The notes: generated by a model not told the origin, from the letters alone. Numbered from the stretch's first letter, positions 1 to 10,357 are shown. The stretch: DNA of 64,000 nucleotides from Symbiodinium natans (GCA_905221605.1 CAJNDS010002745.1:1892203-1956202); one strand, 5' to 3'. A program made the numbers and translations.

Positions 1-605
1 GTGTCGGTGTATAGTTTAGGGTTTAGGGTTTATTGAATGGGGTGTACGTTGCAATATCTGCATGATGCGCACGTGGGTTTAGGGTTTAGGGTCCAGGCTG
101 TATAGGGTATAAGATTTAGGGTGTGGGTATCTCTCTGGGACAGGGCGTCGTTTTGACGGGGCACCTTTACAAATCCGAGCTCCGACTCCTGACAGAGCTC
201 CTGAACACGCAAAACCCTAAACCCTAAACCCTAGAACCCTAAATGAGGGTCTAGGGTTTAATTTGGGTAACTCCAAACCTAACATTCTGCATTAAAACCC
301 CGAACCCCAGGCCCTCCCTCTCAAATCCTGCAAACCCTAAACCCTAAACCCTAAACCCTAAACCCTAAACCCTAAACCCTAAACCCTAAACCCTAAACCC
401 CACTCAAATCTGACTCTCAAGGAGGCTGGGGCCCCAAACAGGGGCAGCCGCTGCGGCCCATTGAGGCACTGGGCATGTGCTTGGGGTTCTAGAAGCCCGG
501 AAGCCAAAAAAAGAAAGGTGTTAGGGTTTAGGGTTTAGGGTTTAGGGTTTCGGGTTTAGGGTTTAGGGTTTAGGGTTTAGGGTTTAGGGTTAGGGGCTGG
601 GGTTT

Positions 606-730
606 AAAGGGACCTAGAAGGGAACCAAAACCCTAACAAAAGAGGAATAAGGGCCTACTCTGGGTCCTAGCCCTAAACCCTAAACCCTAAAAACAAAAAA
701 AGGGAATAAGGGCCTACCCTGTTTGGGGGC
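606..730. mobile_element. Fragments of MITE family 3 (right ends)
   Basis: The segment GGGAATAAGGGCCTACTCTGG with small changes appears twice (about 640-668 and 700-720), separated by a short CCCTAAA array. It matches the right end of the full copies at 17.2, 33.5, 45.5 and 54.2 kb. These are truncated copies. Confidence 0.6.
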
Positions 731-734
731 GCAG

Positions 735-960
735 GGCCTAGTTGCTGAGTACCCTGGGCCAAAAAAAACAGGCTAACCATTCAATTATGGCAGGATTACC
801 TAGGACAGCCCTTCGAGCCCTCTGCAATTGCCAATAAGGGCAAATAGAAAATGTCCAAAGGGCCCACCTAGTTACATGTACCCCAAGAAGGGTTGAAGGC
901 TCCCAACGCAGTTACCAAGATCGCAGAGGTTGGAAGTTTGGGTGCTGTCTACTAATTGCT
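735..960. mobile_element. MITE-like element (CTAGTTGCTGAGYACCC type)
   Basis: CCTAGTTGCTGAGTACCCTGG begins here. A related start with the order 'caggttcacctttcaatt' occurs at 31643-31740 (CTAGTTGCTGAGCACCC, then CAGGTTCACC, CAATTC, AAGGTTGAA). The two copies share the order of short motifs but are diverged. No gene is seen between 690 and 950. Confidence 0.4.
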
Positions 961-1066
961 TAAGAACCCCCCCCCCCCTAAGCCCTAAACCCTAAACCCT
1001 AAACCCCAAAAAAAGCTTCCTTATTACGGGTAATATAGGGATTGTTGTTTTTCTTTTGTTGGGGGA
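949..1066. mobile_element. MITE family 5 copy with internal telomere array
   Basis: Left terminus CTACTAATTGCTTAAGAACC, a C-run, a CCCTAAA array (980-1004), then AAGCTTCCTTATTACGGGTAATATAGGG. The same order (left terminus, CTTCCTTATAAGGGTAGTATAGGG, inverted right terminus) is complete at 44.90-45.01 kb. The telomere array lies inside this copy. Confidence 0.6.
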
Positions 1067-1312
1067 GGTGGCGGGCTCAGGGTGGCCGGGATACACCGGG
1101 CTCATGGGGCGTTTGGGATGGCTTGTGTGTTGTGTGGGGGGGGGGAGCACGAATTAGGGTTTGGGGGTTTGGGTAGTTTAGGGTTGAGGGTTGAGGGTAT
1201 AGGGTTTAGGGGGTGAGCGGGGGAGAGGGTTTAGGGCTTAGGGTTCTGGAGTCAGTTAACTGGGGCTTAAGTACTTCCATGGTGCCCCAGACAGGTCAAC
1301 CCACCCGAAGCC

Positions 1313-1436
1313 CTACAGGGTGGGGCCCCCTAGTTATAAGTAGAGTTATAAGGGCCCTAAATTGGTTATAAGGACCCTAAGTTAGGTTATAAGTCCCTTA
1401 ACTACAGTTAGTATAGTAAGGGGGCCCCACCCTGTA
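1313..1436. mobile_element. MITE family 4 copy (CTACAGGGTGGGGCCCC termini)
   Basis: A 124-bp element with near-perfect inverted termini CTACAGGGTGGGGCCCCC / GGGGGCCCCACCCTGTA. The interior carries three GGTTATAAGGRCCCTAA-like repeats. A second copy in opposite orientation and very similar in sequence lies at 24077-24202. It has no coding capacity and is probably non-autonomous. Confidence 0.85.
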
Positions 1437-1763
1437 CACCCCAAGTCCAACAAGAGGAGGTCAGAGGGTTTGTAAGGTTTGTAAGCCCTCTCATCCTATG
1501 ACAGAAAGTATTGGAGAGTTGGCTACATGTTCCCCTCTCCACCCCGTAGAAGCCTTTTATGGGTGTCTACATACGTACATATATATATATATGCATATTT
1601 GTTGTATATATGTATAAAGAATCAGCACCGTCTTGTTCTCTACGAGGAAGCAGTAGCCAGTAAGTCATAACCCTAAACGCAGCAGCTGGCAGCGCTTGCC
1701 CCAGTATCTGGGATGTCATGTCATCATCTCTTCAACGAACCCGGACACCCTGCTATAGGCAAC

Positions 1764-1883
1764 CATCTGACTTTGCCGGGTATGTGATGAAGTTCATATT
1801 GTATATATGCAGAGCATTGGAAGGGGGACAGACTCGTAGTTTTGGAGGCTCCCGGACTAGGCACCCTAGGGGATTTGTCAGAG
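1764..1883 (-). CDS. Putative exon, unknown protein
   Basis: On the minus strand this island is open for about 38 codons (fragments LGCLVREPPK, SNALHIYNMNF, ITYPAKSDG), with balanced residue use. An AAG precedes it near 1884 and GTTGCC follows its 3' side. A plus-strand frame of 76 codons also covers it, so strand is uncertain. No family is recognised. Confidence 0.3.
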
Positions 1884-1989
1884 CTTCTAATATGGTCACT
1901 TCTTTGAATTTTGGTCGTTTTGGGGGTTACCCCAATTTAGAAAACTGACAGTATTAGCTTAGGATTGGGCAAAAGGAAAATAGCACGGA

Positions 1990-2055
1990 GAAACCCGTCA
2001 AGGCCTCCTCATGGCAGTCCAGGTGGACCCACCCACTTCGTGGCGACGCGCCGCC
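1990..2055 (-). CDS. Putative exon, unknown protein
   Basis: Minus-strand reading after an acceptor-like CTACGCTCGCAG (2056-2067) gives GGASPRSGWVHLDC and CHEEALTGF. Pyrimidines precede the AG. A different frame is also open, so the call is tentative. Confidence 0.28.
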
Positions 2056-2133
2056 CTGCGAGCGTAGGCGGTTGAATCCGAGCGGAGAACAGCAAGCACT
2101 CTGGGTTTAGGGTTCAGGGTTTAGGTTTTAGGG

Positions 2134-2258
2134 TTCACGTGTACTTCTTCATGGACTGACAAGTAGGGTAGCTATAGGTAGCATTTGGTTCGTATCCTAT
2201 GCAGTGTATGATATAGCACTACATAAACAAATCCACGAACCTTCAGGCCTTCAAGTAG
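2134..2258. mobile_element. Degenerate MITE family 2 copy
   Basis: Diverged ends GTGTACTTCTTCATGG and CCACGAACCTTCAGG...CAAGTAG flank a core with AAGTAGGGTAGCTATAGG, the order seen in complete family 2 copies (14.74, 23.38, 56.91 kb). Confidence 0.4.
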
Positions 2259-2324
2259 GGCTCAAGCAGTTAAACCCTAAACCCTAGACCCTAAACCCTA
2301 AACCCTAAACCCTAAACCCTAAAC

Positions 2325-2369
2325 TCGGAGGGGTTGGGAGTCGCGGCCTGGCTCATGTTCGTGCGGACG
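2325..2369 (-). CDS. Putative exon, unknown protein
   Basis: Minus strand: acceptor-like CACTTTAACAG (2370-2380), then codons giving SVRTNMSQAATPNPSE, ending at GA|GTTTAGGG, where the telomere array supplies the GT. This is an example of a telomere tract starting exactly at a donor-like position. Confidence 0.35.
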
Positions 2370-3214
2370 CTGTTAAAGTGACCTCGTCGCGGCGGCAGGG
2401 GGGAGAACTAAATCCTAAACCCTTACGCCGAAATACTCAACCCGAAGCCTAAACTTCTTAACCCAAGACCCTAAATTCCAAACCCTCTAGACTCTAAGTC
2501 TACCAACCCTAAACCCTAAACAACCCTAAACCCTAAACCCTAAACCCTAAACCCTAAACCCTACACCCTAAACCCTCATCCCTGACCCTAAACCCTAATC
2601 CTAAACTGCACCTCTGATGTAGGTTGGGGCTCTGGCTGTTCAGCTCCTGTGCGAGCACAGCCACCACCTGGACCTGGCGCGAGTTATTTCGGCGGTTTAG
2701 GGCTTAGGGTTTAGGGTTTAGGGTTCGTGTGGTTAGGGCCTTGAAGGCAAAGAATCCATGCCCCCTCCACCCTCCCAAGAAGTCCTGAGGAAGAGAAGTT
2801 GCATCCACAGCCTCCCTTAGACTGGGACCCGCTTCCAAGAACGAGCACCCTGAACCCTGAAAACCCTAAACCCCAAACCCTAAACCCTAAAGCTTCGGTG
2901 CTTAGGGCTCGAAGGGATTAAGCACCTCAACCCCCCCACAAGAAACTATGTTGTGGGCCATTTCTGATGAAGCACTTCGAGGATTCTTGTGCTTGCAACA
3001 GTAGGCTTTGGGGGCTTTGGGTGTCTGGGTTTCTTAAGGTAGGGCCTAAACCCCAAACCCTAAATCCTAAACCCTAAACCCTAAACCCCAAACCTGCAGG
3101 GCTTAGGGAATTGCATCGCCCTCAACACCTGAGCCCTGGTAGGGCCTAAACCCTAAACCCTAAACCCTAAACCCTAAACCCTAAACCCTAAACCCTAAAC
3201 CCCTCAACCCCTGA

Positions 3215-3280
3215 GCCCTGGGCGTGAGCCGAGGCGTCGATGGTCACGGACAGGCAGAGGCCGGCGAGGAGCGCACCTTC
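3215..3280 (-). CDS. Putative exon, unknown protein
   Basis: Minus strand: CCCATTCCAG acceptor-like, then codons for EGALLAGLCLSVTIDASAHA. It is flanked by CCCTAAA on the left and TTTAGGG on the right. A plus-strand frame (GVDGHGQAEAGEERTF) is also open, so strand is unresolved. Confidence 0.3.
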
Positions 3281-4429
3281 CTGGAATGGGCTTCGGGATT
3301 CGGGTTTCGGGTTTCGGGTTTCGGGTTTAGGGTTTAGGGTTTAGGGTTTAGGGTTTGGGGTTTAGGGTTTAGGGTTTGGGGCTTGGGCTTTAGGGTTTAG
3401 GGTTTAGGGCGTATGGTGTAGGTTTTAGGGTTTGGGGTTTAGGGTTTATGGTTTAAACCAACTGCCGGACCTACACCCCGAAACCCGGAAACCCTGAAGC
3501 CTGAAACCCTTAAGCCCTTAAACCCTTGCGAACCCCTGAAACCGCAAAATCCTAAACACCTACAACCGCAATACCCTCAACAACCCACAACCCTAAAACT
3601 CTGAAGCCCTTAAACCCGAAACCCCTAGAGCCACAACCCAAAAACCGCAGTCTTAGGGTCTGGGGGCACAAGGGGTTTGGGGTGGTATATAGGGGTTAGG
3701 GTTAGCGGGTTCGGGTTGACACGGACTTGCAGAGTCAATGCGACCCGCATAGGTGAAACAGCTGATGGCTTAGTACCCTAAACCCTAAACCCTAAACCCT
3801 GTAAACCCGAAACCCTAAACCCTAAACCCTAAACCCTAATCGGCACATGTTTTGGGTTTGGGGGGTTCAAAGGGTTTTGGGGTTCAGGAATGTGGTGGCG
3901 GACTTGGCTAAGGTTTTAGGCTTTGAGGGTGCGGGGCTTGCAGGCTCACATTGTTTCGGGTTTCGGGTTTCGGGTTTAGGGGTTTAGGATTTGGGGCTAG
4001 GGCTTGGGGTTTAGGGCTTGGGGTTTATGGTCCGGGGTTTGAGGTTTAATGCGACATGCGATGATGGAAACTTCCCTCTGACACCCTGCTCACACTCTGA
4101 GGAACTGCAGCGCAAGTAGCTGAACTGTGAAAGACCCTTGTGCCTGTGCAACACATATACGTGCAAGGTGAACATAGAAAATATATAACAACACATAAAA
4201 AATATATATGTATATATATATATAGCCCTAAACCCTAGCCTAAACCCTAAACCCTAAACCCTACACCCTAAACCCCAAACCCCAAACCCTAAACCCTAAA
4301 CCCTAAACCCGAAACCGACCCTAAACCCTAAACCCTAGACGTATTCAGTGAAAATGCAACTCTCGTTCAGAACGCGGAGAGCACCCATAAATGAGACCCT
4401 GACAAAAGGGCACGAGCAGTAAGGCTCTG

Positions 4430-4943
4430 GGATGTTCCCCCTTATTCTAATGACTTAGGGGGCCTTTGTATACCCTTTAAGGGATTATATAGGGTATGTA
4501 TATACTAACAGTCCTTAATTGGGAGTATAGCACCCCCCCCCCCCCCCCAATTCTTAAATCCCTATCAAGGACTGTTCGTATCGGGGGGAACAGCCCCAAA
4601 CTAGGCTTTCTGAACTCTGGTGGGCCCTCGGGCCGCCACCAACTCAAAACCCTAATCCCTAACTCTTTTGACCCGAAACCCCAAACCCCAAACCCTAAAC
4701 CCTAAATCTCGAGGGCCCCGAAATGCAAGCACAACGCCCCGAACTTGGGATTTTCACCCCTATACTAACAGTCCTTCATAGGGATGATAGCAGGGGGTAC
4801 TAGAATCCCTATTAAGGACTGCTAGCATATACATACCCTATACAATCCCTTAAAGGGTGTGTATATATATATATACCCTACATAATCCCTTAAAGGGTAC
4901 ATACAGGGCCTCTAAGTCAGTAGTATAAGGGGGAACATCCCAA
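4430..4943. mobile_element. Composite nested MITE (family 1 and long-TIR relative)
   Basis: The outer ends (4430-4505 and 4826-4943) are long imperfect inverted repeats: GGGATGTTCCCCCTTAT, TGACTTAGGGGGCC, CTTTAAGGGATTATATAGGGT, mirrored on the right. Inside are two family 1 modules (TATACTAACAGTCCTT...AAGGACTGTT) at 4501-4590 and 4755-4830, with a CCCTAAA/CCCCAAA array (4640-4706) between them. One module has a 16-base C-run. The two inner modules suggest nested insertion or a tandem duplication of the core. Confidence 0.7.
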
Positions 4944-4945
4944 CC

Positions 4946-5030
4946 CCGAACCGTCTGGGACAGCCCGGCGAGGTGTCGCCAAATCGACACCACCGAGGAC
5001 TGCCAATCTCAGCTTGGAGCATTGCCAGGG
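4946..5030. CDS. Exon-like island, strand unresolved
   Basis: A GC-rich island directly after the MITE end and before a TTTAGGG array. The plus strand gives ARCRQIDTTEDCQSQLG. The minus strand gives SSVVSIWRHLAGLSQT, with GGCAG before it and GTTCGGGG after it. Both are plausible. Confidence 0.28.
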
Positions 5031-5139
5031 AGTTTAGGGGTTTAGGGTTTAGGGTTTAGGGTTTAGGGTTTAGGGGTTTAGGGTTTAGGGCTTAAGGTTT
5101 AGGGTTCAGGATTTAAGGTTTTGGGTTTAGGGATGAGAA

Positions 5140-5560
5140 CCCCTCCCCCGCGCAAGACAAAAATAAAAGAATCACATATTGCCATCATAAGGAAGAATAT
5201 TCGTATTTGTGAGGGGGATCCTGAAGCAATGAGTAGAACACAGTTTTGGGCTTGTTCAAATACAGGAGCCTGCTTAATAAGAATGGGTCTTTGAGGCGCT
5301 TGTATGTTCGCATTTTAAAATTCGGAGTCCAGGGGTTGTTTGTCTGTTCGTATGGGGGCCTCCGAAATTAGGGGTACCTTATTGGGGTCCTGATTATAAG
5401 GGAGTCCTACACTTTGCATGTGGGGGGTCTATTGTAGGGGTCCCCGAGTTTCCTAAACTCTCATATTTATCAGCAGGGGTAACGCTGGTTATTTCGGCTC
5501 CGGCAGTGCGCAAGATCACGTCCTACCAAAAACCCACGTTTAAAAAAAGACCCAAACCCC
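5140..5560. mobile_element. AT-rich spacer with MITE family 8 copy (5365-5450)
   Basis: The spacer from 5140 has no gene I can support. At 5365-5450 the order TTAGGGGTACCTTATTGGGG, TATAAGGGAGTCCTAC, GGGGGTCTATTGTAGGGG(T) matches copies at 9.77, 40.43 and 62.83 kb. Confidence 0.5.
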
Positions 5561-6194
5561 TAAACCCTGAACCCTAAACCCTCCCCGATCCAAACCCAGG
5601 ATTAGGGCTTTTTCGAGCTTCTGATCGAGGAGTCAGCTTGTAGGTTTAGGGGTTTCGACATTGGGGGGGGGGGGGGGGGGCTGATCTACACGTCGGTTCC
5701 ATTTGAGGAATACCTTGAGTTTCAGGGTTTAGGGTGTTGTTGCCAGAAGGAACATACGATGGCTGTAACAGATCCCCGGTGGCCCTAAACCCTAAACCCT
5801 AAACCCTAAACCCTTAAGGCTTTTTGCATCAAGCGGCCAGAGGTCCCCTACAAGGGCTGAGGGCTTCGCGTTTCTTGGCTTAGGACTTAGGGTTAGAGCG
5901 CCCCTAAAACCCCGAGACCCTATACAGCCTTTATACTGCAAACGCTAAGAATGAAAGCGGGGGGGGGGGGGGGGTTTTAGGGTTTAGGGTTAGGTTTAGG
6001 GTTAGGGTTTAGGGTTTGAGGGTTTAGGGTTTAGGGTTTAAGGGTTTAGGGTTTAGGGGGTTTAGGGTTTAGGGTTTAGGGTTTGGGGGGGGGGGGGGGG
6101 AATAATCCAGAACAACTCCCAAGCAGTCAACATAGCAGGGCTCTCCCGAATCAACGCTCAACCCTAGACCAGTCAATCTGGGATGTCTGCTCAC

Positions 6195-6394
6195 GACGAT
6201 CTTCTCCTGTCCGCAAGGGCGTGCCCGTCCACAATTTGGGCTTTGCAAAATTTGTGGGAGGGATGACAGAACAATAAGATGTTTCGCATTTTTTCGGCTA
6301 CCATCAACAGACTGTCGTGATAGGGCGTGCGCTCAGGTGGAGAAGGTCGTGGGCTGCTGCTGTACTTCCATGGCACATCCTGATCTGTCAGCAA
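6195..6394 (-). CDS. Putative exon (67 codons), unknown protein
   Basis: Minus strand: acceptor-like AAATCAACAG (6395-6404), then a continuous frame with segments LTDQDVPWKYSSSPRPSPPE, YHDSLLMVAEKMRNILLFC and KFCKAQIVDGHALADRR. It ends at TC|GTGAGC, a canonical-looking donor. Length and both borders make it one of the better blocks. No family is recognised. The overlapping plus-strand frame (6083-6277) is probably antisense. Confidence 0.48.
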
Positions 6395-6506
6395 CTGTTG
6401 ATTTGAACTTTAAACTCTGTATTTGTGCTTCTCCAAATCTCTTTTTTTGCCTTTTCACTGCACACCTGATGCACTTGTTCTCATGTTTTTGTATAGTTCA
6501 CATTTC

Positions 6507-6581
6507 TCTCACTCTCTCTCTCTCTCTCTCTCTGTGTCGTTCATCTATTATTCTCTCTCTCTCTCTCTCTCTCTCGCTCGC
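6507..6581 (+). repeat. (CT)n microsatellite
   Basis: Two runs of TC dinucleotides (about 6507-6532 and 6553-6577) separated by TGTGTCGTTCATCTATTATT. The leucine/serine-rich plus-strand frames here are artefacts of the repeat. The surrounding 6400-6660 region shows no supported gene. Confidence 0.9.
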
Positions 6582-6747
6582 TTATTGTCTCTTATTTCTC
6601 TGATGCCCGATCTTTTCGTAGGCGCCATACGTGCCTTCTCTATGCCACGGTTTGCTGCAGTCTGAGTTGACATCCCTAAACCCTAAACCCTAAACTCCAA
6701 CGACATAGAGGCCAACGGTTTCGGGTCTGAGCTTCCGGGCTTGGGTT

Positions 6748-7086
6748 TCAGGGCTTCGGGTGCAAAAGAGCCGCGGAGGCCCAAAACCCCAAGAGGTCTC
6801 GATGGAGCTCTGGAACTCTGGCTTCTGGGGCTTCCAGAGGTTGTAGGAATTCCAGGGGCTTGCAGGGTTTAGGTTTTGAGGTTGTGTGTGTGTGTTTTAT
6901 GTTTTGACTTTGGGCTTTCAGGGTGTTGGGGTTGCTAGAACTCACAGCTGGGGCTTGGGGTTGATCGGGCTTGGGGTCTAGGGCTCGCGGCTGAGGGGCC
7001 GGAATCCCCTCCTCGAGAAAACAGGTGGGGCAGCACAGCAAAAAAAGCCTGCTTGTAACCCTACTGATAATACTCATGAACCACAA
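6748..7086 (-). CDS. Open frame of doubtful coding status
   Basis: A 112-codon minus-strand frame with Pro/Lys-rich parts (QPRALDPKP, KHTHTTSKPKPCKPLEFLQP) and a (CA/GT)n-derived stretch. Much of it derives from degenerate telomere repeats. Only the segment around ARVPELHRDLLGFWASA reads as protein-like. Confidence 0.2.
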   Translation of the reverse strand: MWFMSIISRVTSRLFLLCCPTCFLEEGIPAPQPRALDPKPDQPQAPAVSSSNPNTLKAQSQNIKHTHTTSKPKPCKPLEFLQPLEAPEARVPELHRDLLGFWASAALLHPKP

Positions 7087-7138
7087 GTAGAACGTAAAAA
7101 CAAAGACAGAGGGGAGCCTTGAACTTTTGCGCCCTGTT

Positions 7139-7300
7139 TGGAGGTTTAAGGGTACGTAGTTCTAGTAAGGTTCTAAGTACCCTAGGTAAGGTTATAAGAA
7201 TAATTACCCTATAAGAATAACTACCCTAAACCCTAAACCTCAAACCCTACACCCTGACCAAGGTTGTAACCCTGCTTATACGTACCCCTGCACCGCCAAG
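7139..7300. mobile_element. Degenerate MITE family 2 copy with internal repeats
   Basis: GAGGTTTAAGGGTACGTAGTTC at the left, several AAGGTTATAAGAATAA units, a short CCCTAAA tract, then AAGGTTGTAACCCTGCTTAT and ACGTACCCCTG at the right. The layout matches family 2 but the ends are eroded. Confidence 0.45.
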
Positions 7301-7639
7301 TTCACCCGACAGCCGAATCCCAGGTTAAGAGGCCTTGGGGCACCAAGTTGGCAAACCAGTTCAGCATTAGGTTGGGATACGGAAGGAGAGCTACGAGACA
7401 AACGAGACAAACACCCTGAACCCGAGAAACCAAAGCCACCCTAAACCCCAAACTCACCCTAAACCCCTCAAGGATATCGGGTTTGGGAAGAGGGCCTACG
7501 GCATTGGTGTACGTAGGGGTTTGGGCGCTTAGGAGACCCTAAACCCTAAACCCGAAACCCTAAACGCGTAACCCGAAACCCGAAACCGAACCCTAAATCC
7601 TAGGGGTGTAATTCGGGTGCAGGGCGCCACATGGCTACC

Positions 7640-7690
7640 AACCCGCCTGCACCACGCCTAACGACCGGGCGATCGTGGCTGCCGCCTTGG
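7640..7690 (-). CDS. Putative exon, unknown protein
   Basis: Minus strand: CCCAAG, then codons for AAATIARSLGVVQAGW, then TG|GTAGCC. The antisense strand is also open (PNDRAIVAAALGY), so strand is uncertain. Confidence 0.27.
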
Positions 7691-7728
7691 GCTATTAGGG
7701 TTTAGGGTTTAGGGTTGAGGGTTTAGGG

Positions 7729-7842
7729 CTTCATGGGCACTTCTAAGTAGGATTATAATGTAGGGCAACTCTGGTCAACCTTAGTTTTGGCACGAATAAT
7801 TCTGACCTTGAGGCTTACAAGTACCCATGAACCTTCAAGTGA
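7729..7842. mobile_element. MITE family 2 copy
   Basis: TTCATGGGCACTTCTAAGTAGG at the left and TACAAGTACCCATGAACCTTC at the right form inverted termini. The core carries TAATGTAGGGCAAC and CTGGTCAACC. Immediately left is a TTTAGGG array. Confidence 0.65.
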
Positions 7843-8017
7843 ACTCTGAACCCTAAACCAACTAAGCCCCTAAAACCTCTACACCCAAAACCCCTAAACC
7901 CTAAACCCCTAAACCCCTACACCCAAACTACTCTACACCCAAAACCCCTAAACCCCCAAACCCTAAACCCATACACCTTCCTGTACGTGAGCCCCCAAGT
8001 CACCCTAAACCCTAAAC

Positions 8018-8354
8018 ATCTAGGGCTTCCCAGTCCGTGACTCAACAGCCCTTCAATCCCAAAGGCGCTGACTTCTACGATTCTACGGGGGGCATCAGGG
8101 CGTCTGGGAAGTTCACGGAGAACTGCAAGCCTGGCAAGGGAGTTCGATTTCACGTCCATAGCCTCACGTTTCTGCTCCATGGCTTCTAGAAGCTTTTGGT
8201 ACGAAGTGCATTTGGCCATGCATGGTGCGGGGTTCTGCCGAGGCTTTAGGGTTCTGGCGTCTCTCTCGGTGATCTGCTGCGTCACCAGCGCCAGGGAATC
8301 ATCACAGTGTTCAATGGCAACCACAGGCCACATCTCTCTGTTTTCGAAGCGCAT
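8018..8354 (-). CDS. Putative long exon (112 codons), unknown protein
   Basis: One of the best coding blocks. Minus strand: a C-rich tract and CTACAAACTGGAG precede ATGCGCTTC. A continuous frame then gives segments FENREMWPVVAIEHCDDSLA, TQQITERDARTLKPRQ, SYQKLLEAMEQKREAMD and LARLAVLRELPRRPDAPRR, and ends at GAT|GTTTAGGG, the start of a telomere tract. The middle is charged and probably helical. The 5' end could be a start codon or an acceptor. No family is recognised. Confidence 0.52.
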
Positions 8355-8759
8355 CTCCAGTTTGTAGGGGGGAGGGGGGGGTGTCTTATGGCGCTCTGGG
8401 TTTAGGGTTTAGGGTTGAGGGCTGCTCTTTGTAAATCGTATACTGCTCCCACCTCGCTTAGAGCAACTGTGCTGACTGGACCCCCGAAGTTAAACGCCCG
8501 TTGCCCTCCCCTGTTCTTGTGAGTACTTTCGAGGCACTGGGGCTAAACCCTAAACCCTAAACCCTAAACCCTAAACCCCAAATTAAACCCTAAACCCTAA
8601 ACCCGATAAACCCTAAACCCTATAAACCCTAAACCCTAAACCCTAAACCCTAAACCCTAAACCCTAAACCCTAAACCCTAAACCCTTAGCAAGCCACTGG
8701 AAACCCGAAACCCTGCAGCTTGTAAACCTTGAAGCCTGCACCCTAAACCCTCCACCTTA

Positions 8760-8866
8760 TGGTGCATTTCCAAAAAGAGGGGTACCCCTTTTATGCCCCA
8801 ATAAGAAAAGACTCCCCTTAAAGGGATCCCCAAAACAGGAAACCCCCTTTTTTCGGACACCCCCTA
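8760..8866. mobile_element. MITE-like inverted repeat (GGGGTACCCC type)
   Basis: The segment carries AAAAAGAGGGGTACCCCTTT, TATGCCCC, GACTCCCCTTAAAGGGATCCC and AAACCCCCTTTTTTCGG. Similar pieces (GAGGGGTACCCTTTTGGGGG, CCCGAAAAGGGGG) occur at 62165-62220. It is flanked on both sides by CCCTAAA arrays. Confidence 0.45.
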
Positions 8867-9241
8867 GGCCTAAACCCTAAACCCTAAACCCTAGACCCTA
8901 GACCCTAAACCCTAAACCCTAAACCCTACTGTACCGCCTTATGAACCTTTTCAAGCCCTGAACCCTGCAGAACGCAGGAGGCCTCTGAGCGTGACTCGAT
9001 GTTGGGGTTCGTCGACAACACCTGCCATAGTTCGGGGTTCTTAAGGGGTAGGGTTTAGGGCTTAGGGTTTAGGGCTAAGGGTTCTTAAGGGGCATAAGGA
9101 GGGACCCCTAGAAGGGACTCTGAATCTTCTTCCCCCATAAAACCCTAATGTGTTTCTTCTATAGTCCCTAAAAGAAGGAGCACCTGCCATACTTCAGGGT
9201 TCGGATGTTCAAGGGGTGAAGACTCCTACCCGCAGGGTTCA

Positions 9242-9380
9242 GGTTTTGGGTTTAGGGTTTAGGGTTTTAGGGTTTAGGGTTTAGGGTTTAGGGTTTAGGG
9301 TTTAGGGTTTAGGGTTTAGGGTTTAGGGTTTAGGGTTTAGGGTTTAGGGTTTAGGGTTTAGGGTTTAGGGTTTAGGGTTC
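9242..9380 (+). repeat. Long uninterrupted TTTAGGG array
   Basis: About 19 consecutive near-perfect TTTAGGG units; one unit near 9265 is TTTTAGGG. It is among the longest pure tracts in the window. Confidence 0.97.
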
Positions 9381-9427
9381 TGGCACTTGGACACGCGCAC
9401 TGCAACGCTGAAGGCCTATAAACCTTG

Positions 9428-9488
9428 TGAAGCTGGCAGGGCCGGCCCCGCGCGCGGTGGCGAAGGCGTTGGCCATGACGAGCCTCAG
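9428..9488 (-). CDS. Putative exon, unknown protein
   Basis: Minus strand: TTTTGCTGAG, then LVMANAFATARGAGPASFT with very high GC at third positions, ending AAG|GTTTATAGG. The plus strand also reads (APRAVAKALAMTSLSK), so strand is not certain. Confidence 0.33.
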
Positions 9489-9560
9489 CAAAACAAACCC
9501 TAAACCCTAAACCCTAAACCCTAAACCCTAAACCCTAAACCCAATGTCGAAGCCAGACCC

Positions 9561-9711
9561 TACTTGGAGGTTCATGGGTACTTAGAACCCCAACTACACG
9601 TCTACTTATTACCTACTTAGAGGACTTAGGGGACTTAGGGGACTGAGGGGACTGAGGGGCTTATACGTACAGTGACGATTGGGGTTATATGAGTACCCTG
9701 AACCTCCAAGT
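9561..9711. mobile_element. MITE family 2 copy
   Basis: CTACTTGGAGGTTCATGGGT at the left, GTACCCTGAACCTCCAAGTA at the right. The core has short direct repeats GGACTTAGGGGACTTAGG and GGACTGAGG. A third partial end (TTTACTTGGAGCACC) follows at 9727. Confidence 0.8.
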
Positions 9712-9767
9712 AAAAGTACCCGGACCTTTACTTGGAGCACCTGTTCTGGGGTATCTACTTGGGGGGG

Positions 9768-9842
9768 GGTTACGCTATCAGGGGTACCGTATTGGGGCCC
9801 TTAGTATAAGGGGATCCTACGTAAAAGAATTGGGTACCCCCC
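9768..9842. mobile_element. MITE family 8 copy
   Basis: AGGGGTACCGTATTGGGGCC, TATAAGGGGATCCTAC and GGGTACCCCCC follow the family 8 order seen at 5.37, 40.43 and 62.83 kb. Confidence 0.6.
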
Positions 9843-10357
9843 AAAAGAAGGAGCAACAATGAAGGGTCCAAGCAACCTGGCCAGATGGGCAGCAACAGCA
9901 AACTTCGAAACAACAAATGCCTATCATAAGGATCCGACAAGCCAAAGAGCTGTACTCAACTTTGCCCATAGCGAATCAAGGATCCACCCTGTACCCCTCC
10001 CACCCCCAACCAAAAACTAAAAACTTCGACACACTTTCACAAAACCCCAGACCCCAAACCCCAAACCCGGTACTCCCTAAAGGTAAACCCTGCACCCCAA
10101 ACCCTAATCCCTATAACTCCCTGAACCCTAAACCCCAAACCCCAAACCCTTATGCTTATACCCCCTAAACCCAAACCCTAAACCCTAAACCCGAAACCCT
10201 AAACCCTAAACCCCAAACCCTGGACAACCCAAGGGCTCATAACCCTAATCCTAAACCCTACAACCTAAACCCTAAACCCTAAACTCTAAACCCTAAACCC
10301 TAAACCCTAAACCCTAAACCCTAAACCCTAAACACCCACCCTAAACCCTAAGAAGAT

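Noticed and set aside
6423-6665. Leu/Ser-rich membrane protein
   Set aside because: Produced by the (CT)n microsatellite; no coding signal outside it.
8440-8540. 5S rRNA-like segment ('CTTAGAGCAACTGTGCTGACTGGAC...CCGAAGTTAAACGCC')
   Set aside because: CCGAAGTTAAACG with TCCCACCTCGCTTAGAGCAA recalls the 5S loop-A/C region, but the segment is too short (under 110 nt) and the remaining conserved positions are not seen; a covariance search would decide.
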